64,000 bases of DNA from Neonectria sp. B-13 (Eukaryota > Ascomycota > Sordariomycetes > Hypocreales > Nectriaceae). A program made the position numbers and the translations under genes. The stretch covers positions 154,565 through 218,564 of the forward strand of contig NOKP01000040.1 of assembly GCA_002682825.1 (NCBI GenBank). Direction: 5' to 3'. Shown in pieces: positions 46,299-56,782 of the stretch; the first letter of the stretch is position 1, and each line of letters begins with the position of its first letter. Below the pieces are notes generated by a model, which worked only from the letters and a program-made list of their open reading frames with translations, ran no database searches and was not told the DNA's origin.

Positions 46299-47371
46299 TT
46301 AGATATAATAGTCCTTAGTAGTATATACCTAGAGAAGGGGCTAAAGGTTAAATAGTATAAAAGAAAATAGAAAAAACAATAGTATAATAGGCTTAATACT
46401 TAAGCCTAAGATAATAATAACTTAAGAAGATAAAAGTTTCTATTATAAAGTTAAGGTATAAGTTTTACTGTTCTAATTAGCTAGAAAAGCTAGATCTTAG
46501 AAAAGCTAGATCTTAGAAAAGCTAGATCTTAGAAAAGCTAGATCTTAGAAAAGCTAGACCTTAGAAAAGCTAGATCTTAGAAAAGGCTAAAACCCCTTAG
46601 GATAAAAGCCCAGCCTATAAGGCTCTATACTTTCTAGGTTACCCCTTTGTATTCTATCTAATCTTCTATATAATATAAAGATTATACAATTAATTATATA
46701 AAATAACTACCTTCTAAATCATACTATAGCCTAGTAAGCCCTTACTAAGCTATACCTATAGGCTCTTATATAACCTATATAGCCTATTTTAAGTAGATTT
46801 AAGCCTTATTTCTAAGCTATAAATTATAGTTTAAAAGTCTAATCTATAAGATATAAAAAAAGTTAAAACTAATTAATACTCTAAGGCTAAGGAATTAGTT
46901 TAGTTAATAGTCTTTAGTTATTATATTCTACTATAAGATAGAATCTAGCCTAATAAAGTAATAACTTAATAGATTATAATAGAATAGGTCTTTCTAAAAG
47001 AGCTAGCTTTAAAGCTAGAAAGGAATAATAATACTATTAATATAGAAAAGAGGTTTATTAATAGTCTAAAGTATAATAACTATATCTTATAGGTTATATA
47101 GCTAATAAGTAATACTATAATAACTAACCTATAATTAAAGGAGTAATAACTATATTAGAAAGCAAGAGAATCCTACTATGGTTATCTCTAATATCAGTCA
47201 TAAAGCTATATAGAGGGATTTGATAGAGGGAGTTTAGAGGGGGTAAAAGTCAATAATTAGGTTTAAAATCCAAAGATCTATCCCTCTGTTAAGCTCAAGC
47301 AAAGGAAACATATGATTTAGCACAATCATAAATAAGCAGAAACAGTAGTCTAAATAGTAGTTTCAATAGTG
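46299..47371 (+). mobile_element. RepA copy A20
   Basis: Both ends present, six 16-bp repeats, partly unmutated right end (CAGAAACAGTAG, TTTCAATAGTG). Flanks do not match each other. Confidence 0.8.
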
Positions 47372-47911
47372 ATATTTTCTTTAAAGATTCTTTCTTTAAA
47401 AGTATTTAAACTAAATAGAATTACTAAAGCTATAATAACTATATAAGTATTACTTAAGTTAATATAATAATATACTAAATAAAAACTATAAATATATAAT
47501 AGTTAGGCTTAATATAAGAGTTTAAACTAAATCTAAAATATATAATTTTATAATTAAATAGATTAGAATATTCTAATAAGTAATATAAATTATAATAATA
47601 ATATATAAAGATAAATTATTATATAACTAAGTATAATTATTAATAATTAAAAAGTTTAAAGCTCTTATCTAACATATTAAATAAATATATATATATATAT
47701 AAAAGACTAATATAATTAAATAGTACTAAGTTATATTAAATAGTACTTATTTAATGTATATATACTTATTAATATTAAACTATATTAAATAGAGCCTATT
47801 TATTATATAGATATTATATACTTATAATAGGAATGAAAAAGTTGGCACTGAAATGATTCTACTAATTATAACCGCTTAATCCCAACCTGGGCTGTAACAC
47901 CTTATAGAGGG
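47372..47911 (-). mobile_element. Gypsy-type LTR copy (RepC)
   Basis: Same sequence order as 43.49-43.66 plus 44.37-44.52 kb and 31.66-31.97 kb. Ends GCTTAATCCCAACCTGGGCTGTAACA with normal composition, marking the right border of the island. Confidence 0.65.
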
Positions 47912-48302
47912 ATAACTACAGTATATAACACAATTATCTACTATGCCCTATGGCCAGACGGTAAGAAATAGAGCCGCGAAGCATATGAAACCGGGTATTG
48001 CTATTCTCTAGATAGAGATCAAGCCTGCTCAGTACAAGAAGCAGCTTCGAGCATATAGCCTCAGCGGCTTGAAGCCCAGCCGAACAGCGATGAGCACCAT
48101 TGAAATGGTGTATCTAGCCAAATTCGGCTGCTGCTTGCTCCGTAACGATAGAGCTACTAAGGTAAATAACATTGACTTCATCATGAAAGGGAAAGGCTGC
48201 TCAGAGCCCTTTCCAAGCGATTGAAGGCTGGGTCAAACAATGATAATGACGAAGCCATCATCAACGAATTATCCAGAGACGAATATGCCGTGTAGTTTGG
48301 GA
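47912..48302 (+). mobile_element. RepB copy B5, fragment
   Basis: From about 47930 it matches B3 10090-10490 (coding part: AGAAATAGAGCC, CGGCTGCTGCTTGCTCC, AACGAATTATCCAGAGA). Not much RIPed but broken by small deletions. It carries the same in-frame TAG as B3. Confidence 0.75.
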
Positions 48303-48590
48303 GTTATAGCGGCCTTCGATACAGCACCTTGTTAGCAGAACGCACACTTCACTGCAAAGACACCACACTGGAGAAAGGCGGTCTTAAAATGTGAAGCTGG
48401 AAGGATCAGATGATAATACAACATTCAAACAAGAGTAGGAAATGGCTACTGTGATAGTGGTCGTTATTATGAAATACAAGATATGAAAATGTCAGTTTAA
48501 AAAACAGTTGTAAAATTAATGAAGGAGAAAAGAGATGATAGCTAATACGTGGCTTTACTAGTCCTTTAAGTAGAGACCGCTAATTGCAGC
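48303..48590. other. Unique spacer
   Basis: About 290 bp of near-normal composition with no repeat match or coding signal seen. Confidence 0.4.
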
Positions 48591-48918
48591 TATGTGTAAC
48601 GGTCGGGTCTAACCTAAGGGTGTAGGGTAGGTCTAGGGCGTAAAGTGTATTAATCAAGTAGATCGGGATGTTATAATAAGCATTGTAGGTAAGGAAGAAG
48701 TCTCAATATAACCAAAGTGTGTTAATAACTAAGGAGCTTAAGGCCCTTATCTAATGTGCGAAATGAATGTGTATATACACTAGGTGCATTGCATGGGCTC
48801 ACTAGGTGATGGTGAGTCTGTTATCGCGCTTCATCATGATAGAGTGAGTCGTGTAGCTAACTCACGCAGTCCGGGTCATGGTTGTGCCGATTGTGACCGC
48901 CTAGTCCTAAGCTGGATT
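48591..48918. mobile_element. Solo LTR-like copy of RepC, hardly RIPed
   Basis: Starts TGTAACGGTCGGG and ends CCTAGTCCTAAGCTGG. Blocks TAGGTCTA, ATTAATCAAGTAGATC, ATGTTATAATAAGCATTGTA and GGAGCTTAAGGCCCTTATCT align with RIPed LTR copies at 31.68 and 44.38 kb. Ends about 10 bp before the GH16 stop codon. Confidence 0.65.
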
Positions 48919-48928
48919 CCTAGAAAGC

Positions 48929-50211
48929 TCAGCAGCTCTTCTTAACAGTTGACAACTGGTAAAGCTTAATCGAGTTGATGAGCCAATACGCCTGCTTGAA
49001 TGCTCCGGGGTTGTTGGTGACATAGGCATCACAAGTATTTGCCCCAGTGGAAGCCTTGCATTCCTGATTCCAAGTGCTCGAATCAATATTATCTCCGCAA
49101 AAGGCCGTGTTGATGATCTGGGCCACGATTAGTATCTGCATGGTTCAACGATACTGTCTGTAACTTACGATAGTCTGCCCTTTGAAGTATTTACCAACAT
49201 TGCAGCCTTTTCCGCTGATGAACTGTGTGGCGGGTTTGCCCCATTTGGTCGGGTCTGGTTTCCCGGCGGTGATGTCGGCGGGGATATTCTTGCGGCTCCA
49301 CCAGTAGATCTTGAGAGCGTCTGCCTCGAGCCAGGTTGCGTAGACGCCGCCCTCGGCCTTGTTGAACGATGATCCGTATGAACCCTCAGTCATTGTGTTG
49401 CCGCATCCGTCACTGACGCATTCAAGTTAGCTTCGATTAGGTCTTGTGCTCGGGGATGTGACGAACTAATTCTTGCCATCCTCGCACTGAGCAGACTCTG
49501 TTCCGCCATTGTTGCAGTTGGGTCGACCGTCAATGCCGCCGATGTCGGTGAATGAGCAGGCGCCACATGTGTGCAAGGATACCACATTTTGACTCTGTTC
49601 GTTAATGCCTTCGATGATATCAATCTCCCCAACGGGATCTTCGTCATTGTTGTACGACCAGCTGTAATAGCACAAGTGTCAGCGTCGCACGCATCTCTTC
49701 GGAGAGCTCACAAATAGACGTATTTTCCCCCACTTACAAAGATGGCCAAACACCACAGGCAGTACCAGGCATGTGCGCGATATCAGCGATCAGGATCCCC
49801 GAGCTCCATGTCGCCTTCGACTCCAAGCGAATGCTATCCCTGCCGTGAATGGTCTTGCTATTGCCGCGAAGCTTGGCCTTGTTATCGGAGTCTACACCCA
49901 GGTAGACTTGGCCGTTGCTCGCCTTTGCAAGACCAGAGGAGATGGCTTTGCTTTTGCTCAGGTAGTTGACTGAGCCGTTGGTGGGGTCGCCTCCGTAAGC
50001 GGGATTGATGCTGTTGAAGTACGCAGCCTATCATGTCAGATTCGTGTGGTGTCTTCGTTAAAGATCTCGAGCTCACATCTCTGAAGTTGAACTTGTCGAA
50101 AAAGTTGGTCGAGTCGTAGGTGGTCTTGAGGGAGAACTGACGAGTAGCTTTGGAAGATGCATCATGGGCAGAAGCCACCACTAGCAACAATGGCATCCAG
50201 AACTGATACAT
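48929..50211 (-). CDS. Secreted GH16-family glycoside hydrolase (endo-1,3(4)-beta-glucanase type)
   Basis: Five exons on minus: 50211-50077, 50027-49738, 49661-49467, 49412-49169 and 49117-48929 (introns 49, 76, 54 and 51 bp), 350 aa. The N-terminus MYQFWMPLLLVVASAHD is a signal peptide. The catalytic motif GEIDIIEG lies at 153-160 with nucleophile E154, D156 and acid/base E159 (GH16 ExDxxE), preceded by GTACGVWPS and followed by SLHTCGACSF. Further family marks are YDGCGNTM, GGVYATW, WWSRKNIPADI, and the Cys-rich end INTAFCGDN. Introns restore each block in frame; the last acceptor could alternatively be 15 bp upstream, adding 5 residues. It acts outside the cell or in the wall on beta-1,3(1,4)-glucans. 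Its 3' UTR must lie in LTR-derived sequence. Confidence 0.9.
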
Positions 50212-51472
50212 GGCGAAAGCTGTTGTTCTGATGCCAAGCGATGGGTCTTCTTTCTTGGTGGCATGGCTGTCTTTTATTACAAGTTCGCTGACGGAGTTGG
50301 CGCCAGATTCGGGCAGGGGTATCTCAACTAAGCCTCAATAAATGCCCCCCTCGAAATCCATATTTGAAACAATATCATTCCAATCTGCGACGCCCTATGG
50401 AATACGAGCTCTTTTTACCGACCTCACCTATCCGAAAGCAGTTGGCCGAGTTAGTGCTTATGCGGGCTGAGTGGCCCCCTGAGAAACGGCCGTATACAAA
50501 CGGGGCTGAGTGGCTCCTAAAGGAATTGCGGGAATCCAATGTTATGATGTACGACCAGTATGGGCAGACTGCAAGGTATCCAACGCCCCATCGAGACTAG
50601 TGTCAGGACTGAGCCACCAACTAATACTCACGGCGAAGCTAGTGCCTATGAGGACTGCAGAAACGTGCTTATAGCGTTACTCCTGAATTGGTAAAAGCCG
50701 AAGACGGTTTAAAATTCTTTACTTGTCTGTGGGGGAACTTGGTAGATGCAACCTTGTAACCTCTTGACCGATACTAGCTCCTTGGATATCGGCACTTGTA
50801 GGGATGACGTCGCAGTATCTTGGTTTTGAGTAGCGAGGCAGAAAACTTAAACGGCACGATAACCATAAGGCTGCAAACCTTATGTTGGCGACAAAAGGCC
50901 CGGCCCCCTTCCGGGTATGCCGACAAAAAGGCCGCTTCCTCCCGGTTTTGCCGACAAGATGGCGCTGGGACCAGACATACGAGAGAGCCAGCGGCTGTCC
51001 GCCAAAGGCTGCGACATCAGAGCGTACGTCTTCAATCCCATGTCTCGATCAATACCAATGAAAAGACAAGAGACAGCTGCTTCTGTCAAATCCTAGTGTT
51101 CGGTAGAATGGAACGTTGCATTGCGAAGCTGATGTGGTGATGAAGGATCATGTTCTCGGCGGAGTGGATGGGTCAACCACAGATTTTGGCATCGTAGAGG
51201 CAAACTTGATTCACGTCGGTCATGACATGTTCAAGAAAAGTTCAGTTTACTAGCGTTTATCCTAATATGACTACTAAGTACTTGTTAGGACTCGGACAAC
51301 GAGGGAGCGGGTACCCTAGTAGTTCTCACGGTACTTGAAACCATGGAGAGTTCCCATCGGCTCTCATCTATTCTGCCTGGTATCTCTCTCCTAAAGCCCA
51401 ACGCCGAAGCCATCCATATTTTTCCAAAACCATCCTTCTTTCATCTTAAAGTCTCGAGTTGACGCCGACGCG
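50212..51472. other. Intergenic region (divergent promoters)
   Basis: Holds the promoters of GH16 (minus) and the methyltransferase (plus). A 78-codon frame at 50364-50600 has no recognised motif. 50887-50964 contains three spaced copies of GCCGACAAAAGGCC-like sequence (50887, 50919, 50950). Confidence 0.4.
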
Positions 51473-52180
51473 ATGGGCTCAACCACGCCCCAGCCTCCAG
51501 TCCCGAGTCAAAATGCCGGGTCTCGCATCTACTCATCCCTGCCGTTCTCCATGTACGACTTCTGGGTCCTATGGTTCTCCAACAACTATGCATGGAAGTG
51601 CCCGACCGAGGACATCCTGCTGCCCCTGTTCCGCGAAACAATAGGCGAGCGACACCTCGACGTAGGGGTTGGGTCGGGATACTTCCCTGGCAAGACCCTC
51701 GGCAGCACGGGGTGCAAGGAAATGACGCTGCTGGATCTGAATCCAACGTCCCTCGCCGCATCGGAACGCTGCATCGCCTCCGCAGTAGGAACCTCAGTCA
51801 AAGTCGACATCACAATCGCCGATGCCGCAGAACCACTACCATTCTCGCCATCTCGCAAGTTCGACTCCATCAGCCTCTACTACCTACTCCACTGCATGCC
51901 CGGCCCGCCATCGCGCAAGAACGCCGTTTTCAGCACAGTACGGCGCCATCTGGCAGACGACGGAGTTCTCATCGGAGCTACAATCCTGGGACGGCAGGCG
52001 CCGATGAACTGGATCGCGTGGGCGTTGATGAGCTTGTACAATCGCAAGGGGATCTTTGACAACTGGGAGGACACGCAGGAGGAGTTTGAAGCGGGTTTGA
52101 GGAGCCAGTTTGATGAGACAGACCTGCGGGTTATAGGGAGGGTCATGGTGTTTACAGCCAGGAAGCCCAAAGCTGGTTGA
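51473..52180 (+). CDS. Class I SAM-dependent methyltransferase
   Basis: Intronless, 235 aa. ATG context GACGCGATGG. Motif I HLDVGVGSGYF at 61-71 (glycine-rich SAM loop), motif II acidic end LLDLNPTSL (about 86-94), post-motif DAAEPLPF, motif IV-like FDSISLYYLLHCMP, then LADDGVLIGATIL. The N-terminus (SMYDFWVLWFSNNYAWKCP) resembles small fungal methyltransferases found near secondary-metabolite genes. No signal peptide. Substrate unknown; no synthase gene is visible in the window, so a biosynthetic role is open. Confidence 0.85.
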   Translation: MGSTTPQPPVPSQNAGSRIYSSLPFSMYDFWVLWFSNNYAWKCPTEDILLPLFRETIGERHLDVGVGSGYFPGKTLGSTGCKEMTLLDLNPTSLAASERCIASAVGTSVKVDITIADAAEPLPFSPSRKFDSISLYYLLHCMPGPPSRKNAVFSTVRRHLADDGVLIGATILGRQAPMNWIAWALMSLYNRKGIFDNWEDTQEEFEAGLRSQFDETDLRVIGRVMVFTARKPKAG

Positions 52181-53468
52181 TTATGATGGCTGTAGAGGAG
52201 AACAATCGTGGTGAGTTCCCAGAGCTGTTTAGTGTGGAAGATATTAGATCATGTTAGATTCATAAAATTTATATGTAACAAAGATTAGCGTTAGCTTCCC
52301 CTTGCCTGAACATCCCCGTCTCTTCGAGTCTCGTCGTTTACCCGAAGGCGCCATGTCGTCTCTCTTGGATATGCTCGTGTTTGTTGTGAGGCCGCAAGAC
52401 AAGGCATGTAGTGTTAGATACTAACAATCATAGGATCGGCGATTGGATTCTCTTCGCCCGGGCGGCCTGTGAAATCATCACGCAGAATCGCGCACGTCAA
52501 CTCGCAGCCAGCCATGCCCTCATATCATTCATGAATGTCCACGTTACACGATGCTCAACTGATATTAGAGCTCTATCTGCGCCGAGAACCATCACTTCGA
52601 GTCGTCAACCTAAAAAGAAGAACCGTAACAGCCCGCTCCACTCCCTCCTACATGCGAACAGGCCGGATGATGGCCAAGTGCGCTGAGTTAGCATCTTGAC
52701 CTCTACCCTGCAACCCGGTGACCAATACTTCCTAGCCGCTCCCAAGTTTTGCTGTCTATGGTATTTTACATGGCGCCGAACCAAACGAAAATTGGTCAAC
52801 TCGGACGAAACCAATCGACGTTGCGGCTCCTCGTAACAGCCACCCTGGTCGCCATTTCCTGTTGTCGACACACTCCAATTCTTGTTTTCTTCACATCTGA
52901 GGCAACCAGCTTTCCCGCTCTACTATATTGTTCATACTGATACACTGAGGTCAATTCTTCGCCCGACTGGAACCTCCCAGACCCTGGTCATACAGAGTCG
53001 CTCAAGGTTACAGCGGATGTGGGTCCGGTAAGAATAATGCATAATGCTAGGTAGGACGTGCCATTATCCACAATCTGCTAGCTTGGTCTAACGTTACGCC
53101 TCCCTCAGACCTGCCAGAAACGGAGGCCGGCAATCACATTCTCAACTTGGCCGGTCAGGTGTTCATTTCAGATTACACTATACGGTCAGCGTACTTAAAA
53201 CCCCCGAATCCCCCGGCAGACCCGGCGAAATCGTTTCCCGACCTGCCAGAAACTAAAGCCGGCAATCACAATGTCAACCTAGCCGATCAAGTGTTCATTT
53301 CAGATCAGACCACACAATACGACCAACATACTTAAAACCCTCGAATCCCCCGGCAAACCCGGCGAAATTATTTCCTGGCCTGTAGGATTCCCCGGATTCC
53401 CCGGATCCCCTCCCATTTCATTGCAGGCAGTGGGTTTGCAGAGTCCAATACCCCCACCTCGAACCACA
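52181..53468. other. Intergenic region with promoter duplication
   Basis: About 1.3 kb. No gene is convincing: the open frames at 52411-52686 and 52605-52871 carry no motif. Contains the tandem duplication at 53108-53378. Confidence 0.4.
53108..53378. repeat. About 132-bp tandem duplication upstream of the Zn2Cys6 gene
   Basis: Unit 1 53108-53239 and unit 2 53240 to about 53378. Each begins GACCTGCCAGAAAC, contains GTGTTCATTTCAGAT and TACTTAAAACCC, and ends CCCCCGGCA-ACCCGGCGAAAT. About 80% alike by eye. It lies 90-360 bp before the start codon. Confidence 0.75.
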
Positions 53469-55565
53469 ATGCCTCTGCCGGATCAGCTGGGAGATGCCCC
53501 ACCGGGCGACGAGCCGATGAAGTCCCGGAAAGCTTGCGGTGAGACAACAGCATCATCACGTTGGTGTCTGATCGGATGCGAGTGCTAACAACGGATTCCG
53601 GAACAGTCAATTGCCGGCGACAAAAGGTATGCATGTTTCAAGCCGTTTTGGTCCATTACTGTTCTTCCCGTCCTAGCTGACCTCGGGTGTTACCAGATGA
53701 AATGCCGAGTCGACAATGGTTCATCATGTCGACGATGTCTTAGGACAGGGGTATCGTGCGTCTTTGTGCCACGAGCAAACGTATGTGATATTGAGCCCAC
53801 ACTATCGATATTGGAAGCAAACTCATCTGACGTGCATGATGTTTCTCGTGCCCAGGCTGCTTCCTACCATGAAGCCGAATCTATCGTACCAGGAACTCAG
53901 CAGCAGGAATCGGCGCATACATGCGATGCCGCCGTGCTATACCGACTGAAGAGACTTGAGGAACATGTCGGCCTGTCAAATATTGACATTGAGGATCAAG
54001 CCACTGTCCAGGGCCAAGATGATGAACTCAACCAATATCCCGAGGACTTAACACTTGACCCACTGCAGCCGGCAATTCACTTACTTAGATCGAGTTGCTC
54101 CACTGATACCGATCCAAAAATATGGAAAAGGTCTCTCATAAAGCGACTATGGCTAACGTATGGTTTCCCTCAACACTATCTGGCGATTGCTGACTTTCTT
54201 TGTTGGTAGCTTTCACGACACGATGTTCGAGATGCATTTTCTGCCTAATAGGCAGTTATTCTCATCTCCCACGCCTTTACTCCTAGCTTCTATGTTGTAC
54301 TGTTCAAGCATCAGAGGTTCACCCGAAGTAGGTGAGTTCGCATCCGAGTACTTCAAAGTGCTATGCAGTGCGATCGCACAACTGTGCATACCCGGTAGCG
54401 AAATCGGGAAAGATGCCCAGGATCCCGCAAGGGCCGAGCAGTGGGCATTTAGAACAATTCTAGGCATCATACTCGCTGGCCTCTTGAGAGAGGGCATCAG
54501 CAGGGAAACTGGGATATGGATTTCAGTGGCATATCGACTCCTATTAGAGCATTGCCCCCTAAATGTGGATGAAAGATCCTTGGAGTGGCAAAGGCTTTAC
54601 GCCGGGCTCCAGGTTTGAAACCCCATAACAAATAATTATCAGCAGTACGATCACTAACATGTTAGAAGATTGTAGATCTGGAACACGCTGCCATTCACCT
54701 GTCTTGTCCAACCATTCCCGTAACAGCACCTTTCACTTGCCTTCGAGTATCGCTCCAGGACCAACTGTGTAGATTATCCCGGATGATGCACACTGGTCTG
54801 AGTCATTTCACTGGACGAGGTCTGCCCACCATTTGGTCCTACTTCTCAGGAGAGACAGTACCTCCTATCGACGCCGCCATGCCATTCAGCGACATCGACG
54901 GCGCCGTCATACGCGACTGGGCACGAAAATTAGACGATTGGCTAGTCGACTTTGGGGTCCGAACAGACGAGCCAGACATTGAAAGAAAGCTCACGTTTAG
55001 GCAGTACGTGCTTCACCGTGTGCTCGTTCTGTCCATATACCTACCAGCAAAGGGGAGTTATATCTTCTCCAATACAACCCTCAAAGAGCAACATGAGCTT
55101 CTAGCCTCGGCCCGGGCGGCTGTAAAACTTCACATAGCAGACTCTTCGATTTGGGCCAACTTTGATCTTGTTATCATCGCTTGGGCCGCTCTCATTGTCA
55201 TTCAAGGAGTTGAAGGTGGAGTTGGACAACCGGATGGTAAGTATCTCAAACATGAATCCTCGCCTCCAAAAATCATCGGACCCTAGCGACGCTACTATTA
55301 GGCTAACAATAATGTCTGTGCATCAGATTTGGAAAGTGTTCAAGCTCACTTATCCAGCATTCAGGGGGAAAGTAGGCAGTACTCAAATCTCCACGTAATG
55401 CTAGCTGCCCGGCTTGAGGAAAAACTACAGGCGTCGAGCACTCCGGTGTTTGAAGACTTAGGGATACATATTGACGGTAATTTTGATAGTTCTTGGTACC
55501 TTTTTAACCAGTCCAGCTTACAAACCGGCTATGATTTGTTGTCTTTCGAAGCATGTATCAATTAG
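53469..55565 (+). CDS. Zn(II)2Cys6 transcription factor
   Basis: Six exons: 53469-53538, 53607-53626, 53697-54157, 54210-54612, 54666-55236 and 55327-55565 (introns 68, 70, 52, 53 and 90 bp), 587 aa. The zinc cluster is split over three exons and only appears after splicing: C23-x2-C26-x6-C33-x7-C41-x2-C44-x6-C51 (ACVNCRRQKMKC...CRRCLRTGVSC). The 20-bp second exon carries the first-loop basic residues. The middle region has LWLTFHDTMFEMHFLP and TPLLLASMLYCSS, usual in fungal regulator middle domains; a C-terminal coiled-looking SVQAHLSSIQGES follows. Branch sites CTAAC precede several acceptors. Convergent with GH31, which it may regulate; this is inference from position only. Confidence 0.85.
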
Positions 55566-56782
55566 CGCCCCAATAGATACGAGGGGAGGGGGCGAAAACT
55601 TGGTCGTTCTGGAAAGGCAAACTTCGTGCACCTTCGTAGGAGCTGGCAAGGAATGCGGCGAGGTCCGTTCATTTCGAAAAAAACAAGTTACAAACATCTG
55701 GCCTGCAGTAATTGTTCAGTTAAATGTCGTGATGAGACTGACGAGTGTTGCGGTCTCGACTCGCCTTCTGAGTTCACACGTTCCAGCCTACCCTTTTCCG
55801 GGCGTATCAACTGCTTTTTCTTTCTGTGGTGCTGCACGTTGGGAAATGTGTCTGTTTAAAATGGAGTCGTGCGAAGCCGAATAATCCTAGATTTAACTTC
55901 TGCTCAAATGTAGGCAATGATGTCGCTTGAAGCGTCAAGATTCTTTCTGAACAGGTCTACAGGAGTTGGGAAGGCAACGGCATTGTATTTTCTCCTCGCG
56001 GGGATGAGAATCTTCAATCTCTGCAGTGAGGTCCTTTGATTTGGTGCCAAGCTTCTCGTTGCAACATTTGGACGGCCTGTAGCCGACGAGCCACCATGCA
56101 GGCTTGGGAGGCCTCATATGTATACGCACAGATGACTATTCACGCCAGTAAGGAGGGCCTGATCTTTAGATGCCTAAGCGAGTAGTCGGTGGTCATGTCT
56201 GTGGAATCAGAAATGTCTCATTCATGTAAATGGCTGATGCGAGGAATTGTGTCCATGTTCTTTCTGAAATATGCATTTGTCTCCTCTCAGTCTAGTCACA
56301 AGCTGTAAATCACTTGAGGGTTTTGATCAAAAGGCTTCCCTACATTGCCACCACAGATGTATCTGCTCTTCCCGTTTTGGGATGGACCTATTTTACTTAC
56401 ATCACTCAACATCAAGAATCACCTATCACGTTGGAATATGGCGTATGTGTCGGTATCTGGATGAACCTGGGTCCTCTTCAGGATCTGGTTAGTGCACGTG
56501 AGAAATAGAAAAGTGAGGGCAAACATGCGATGATAGCAAGTTAGATACGTGTGGGCGTGGGTCCTGAGCAGAACGCATACAGACCTGACTCGTTCACGGC
56601 ACTTTGAAGTAACACAGCCGTTCCAATTTGCACTCCTTATCGCACACGGCATGGTTTATATAGCTTCATGATCGTTTGATGTATGCTAACTGCAGGTGTT
56701 GTCTGAAAAACTGAAGGCGAGGAATTCTTTCAAACGACAAACTGGGCGCTGGTGCAGGTCCTCAACCAGTCACCGATATAAT
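55566..56782. other. Convergent intergenic region
   Basis: 1.2 kb between the stops of the Zn2Cys6 gene and GH31. Several short frames overlap (55471-55884, 56271-56508) but none has a motif or splice support. Likely UTRs. Confidence 0.4.

Larger units (their letters stand above)
9403..47911. repeat. AT-rich RIP-degraded island of nested mobile elements
   Basis: Composition changes sharply to TpA-rich sequence at about 9.4 kb and back at about 47.9 kb. Within it almost no open frame exceeds 100 codons except in one inserted gene block (23.76-26.64 kb) and in the least mutated repeat copies. Paired copies of the same repeat differ by C-to-T or G-to-A transitions, and coding remnants of retrotransposons are full of stops at former CAA/CAG/CGA/TGG codons. 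This is the signature of repeat-induced point mutation. A computed TpA/ApT index would give sharp borders. Confidence 0.9.

Noticed and set aside
9403..47911. Centromere or telomere
   Set aside because: AT-richness and nested retroelements are compatible with a centromere, but the island is under 40 kb, contains an intact gene, and no telomere repeat occurs.
51571..52059. 162-codon alternative frame over the methyltransferase
   Set aside because: Arg/Pro-rich shadow frame; the frame at 51473 carries the SAM motifs.
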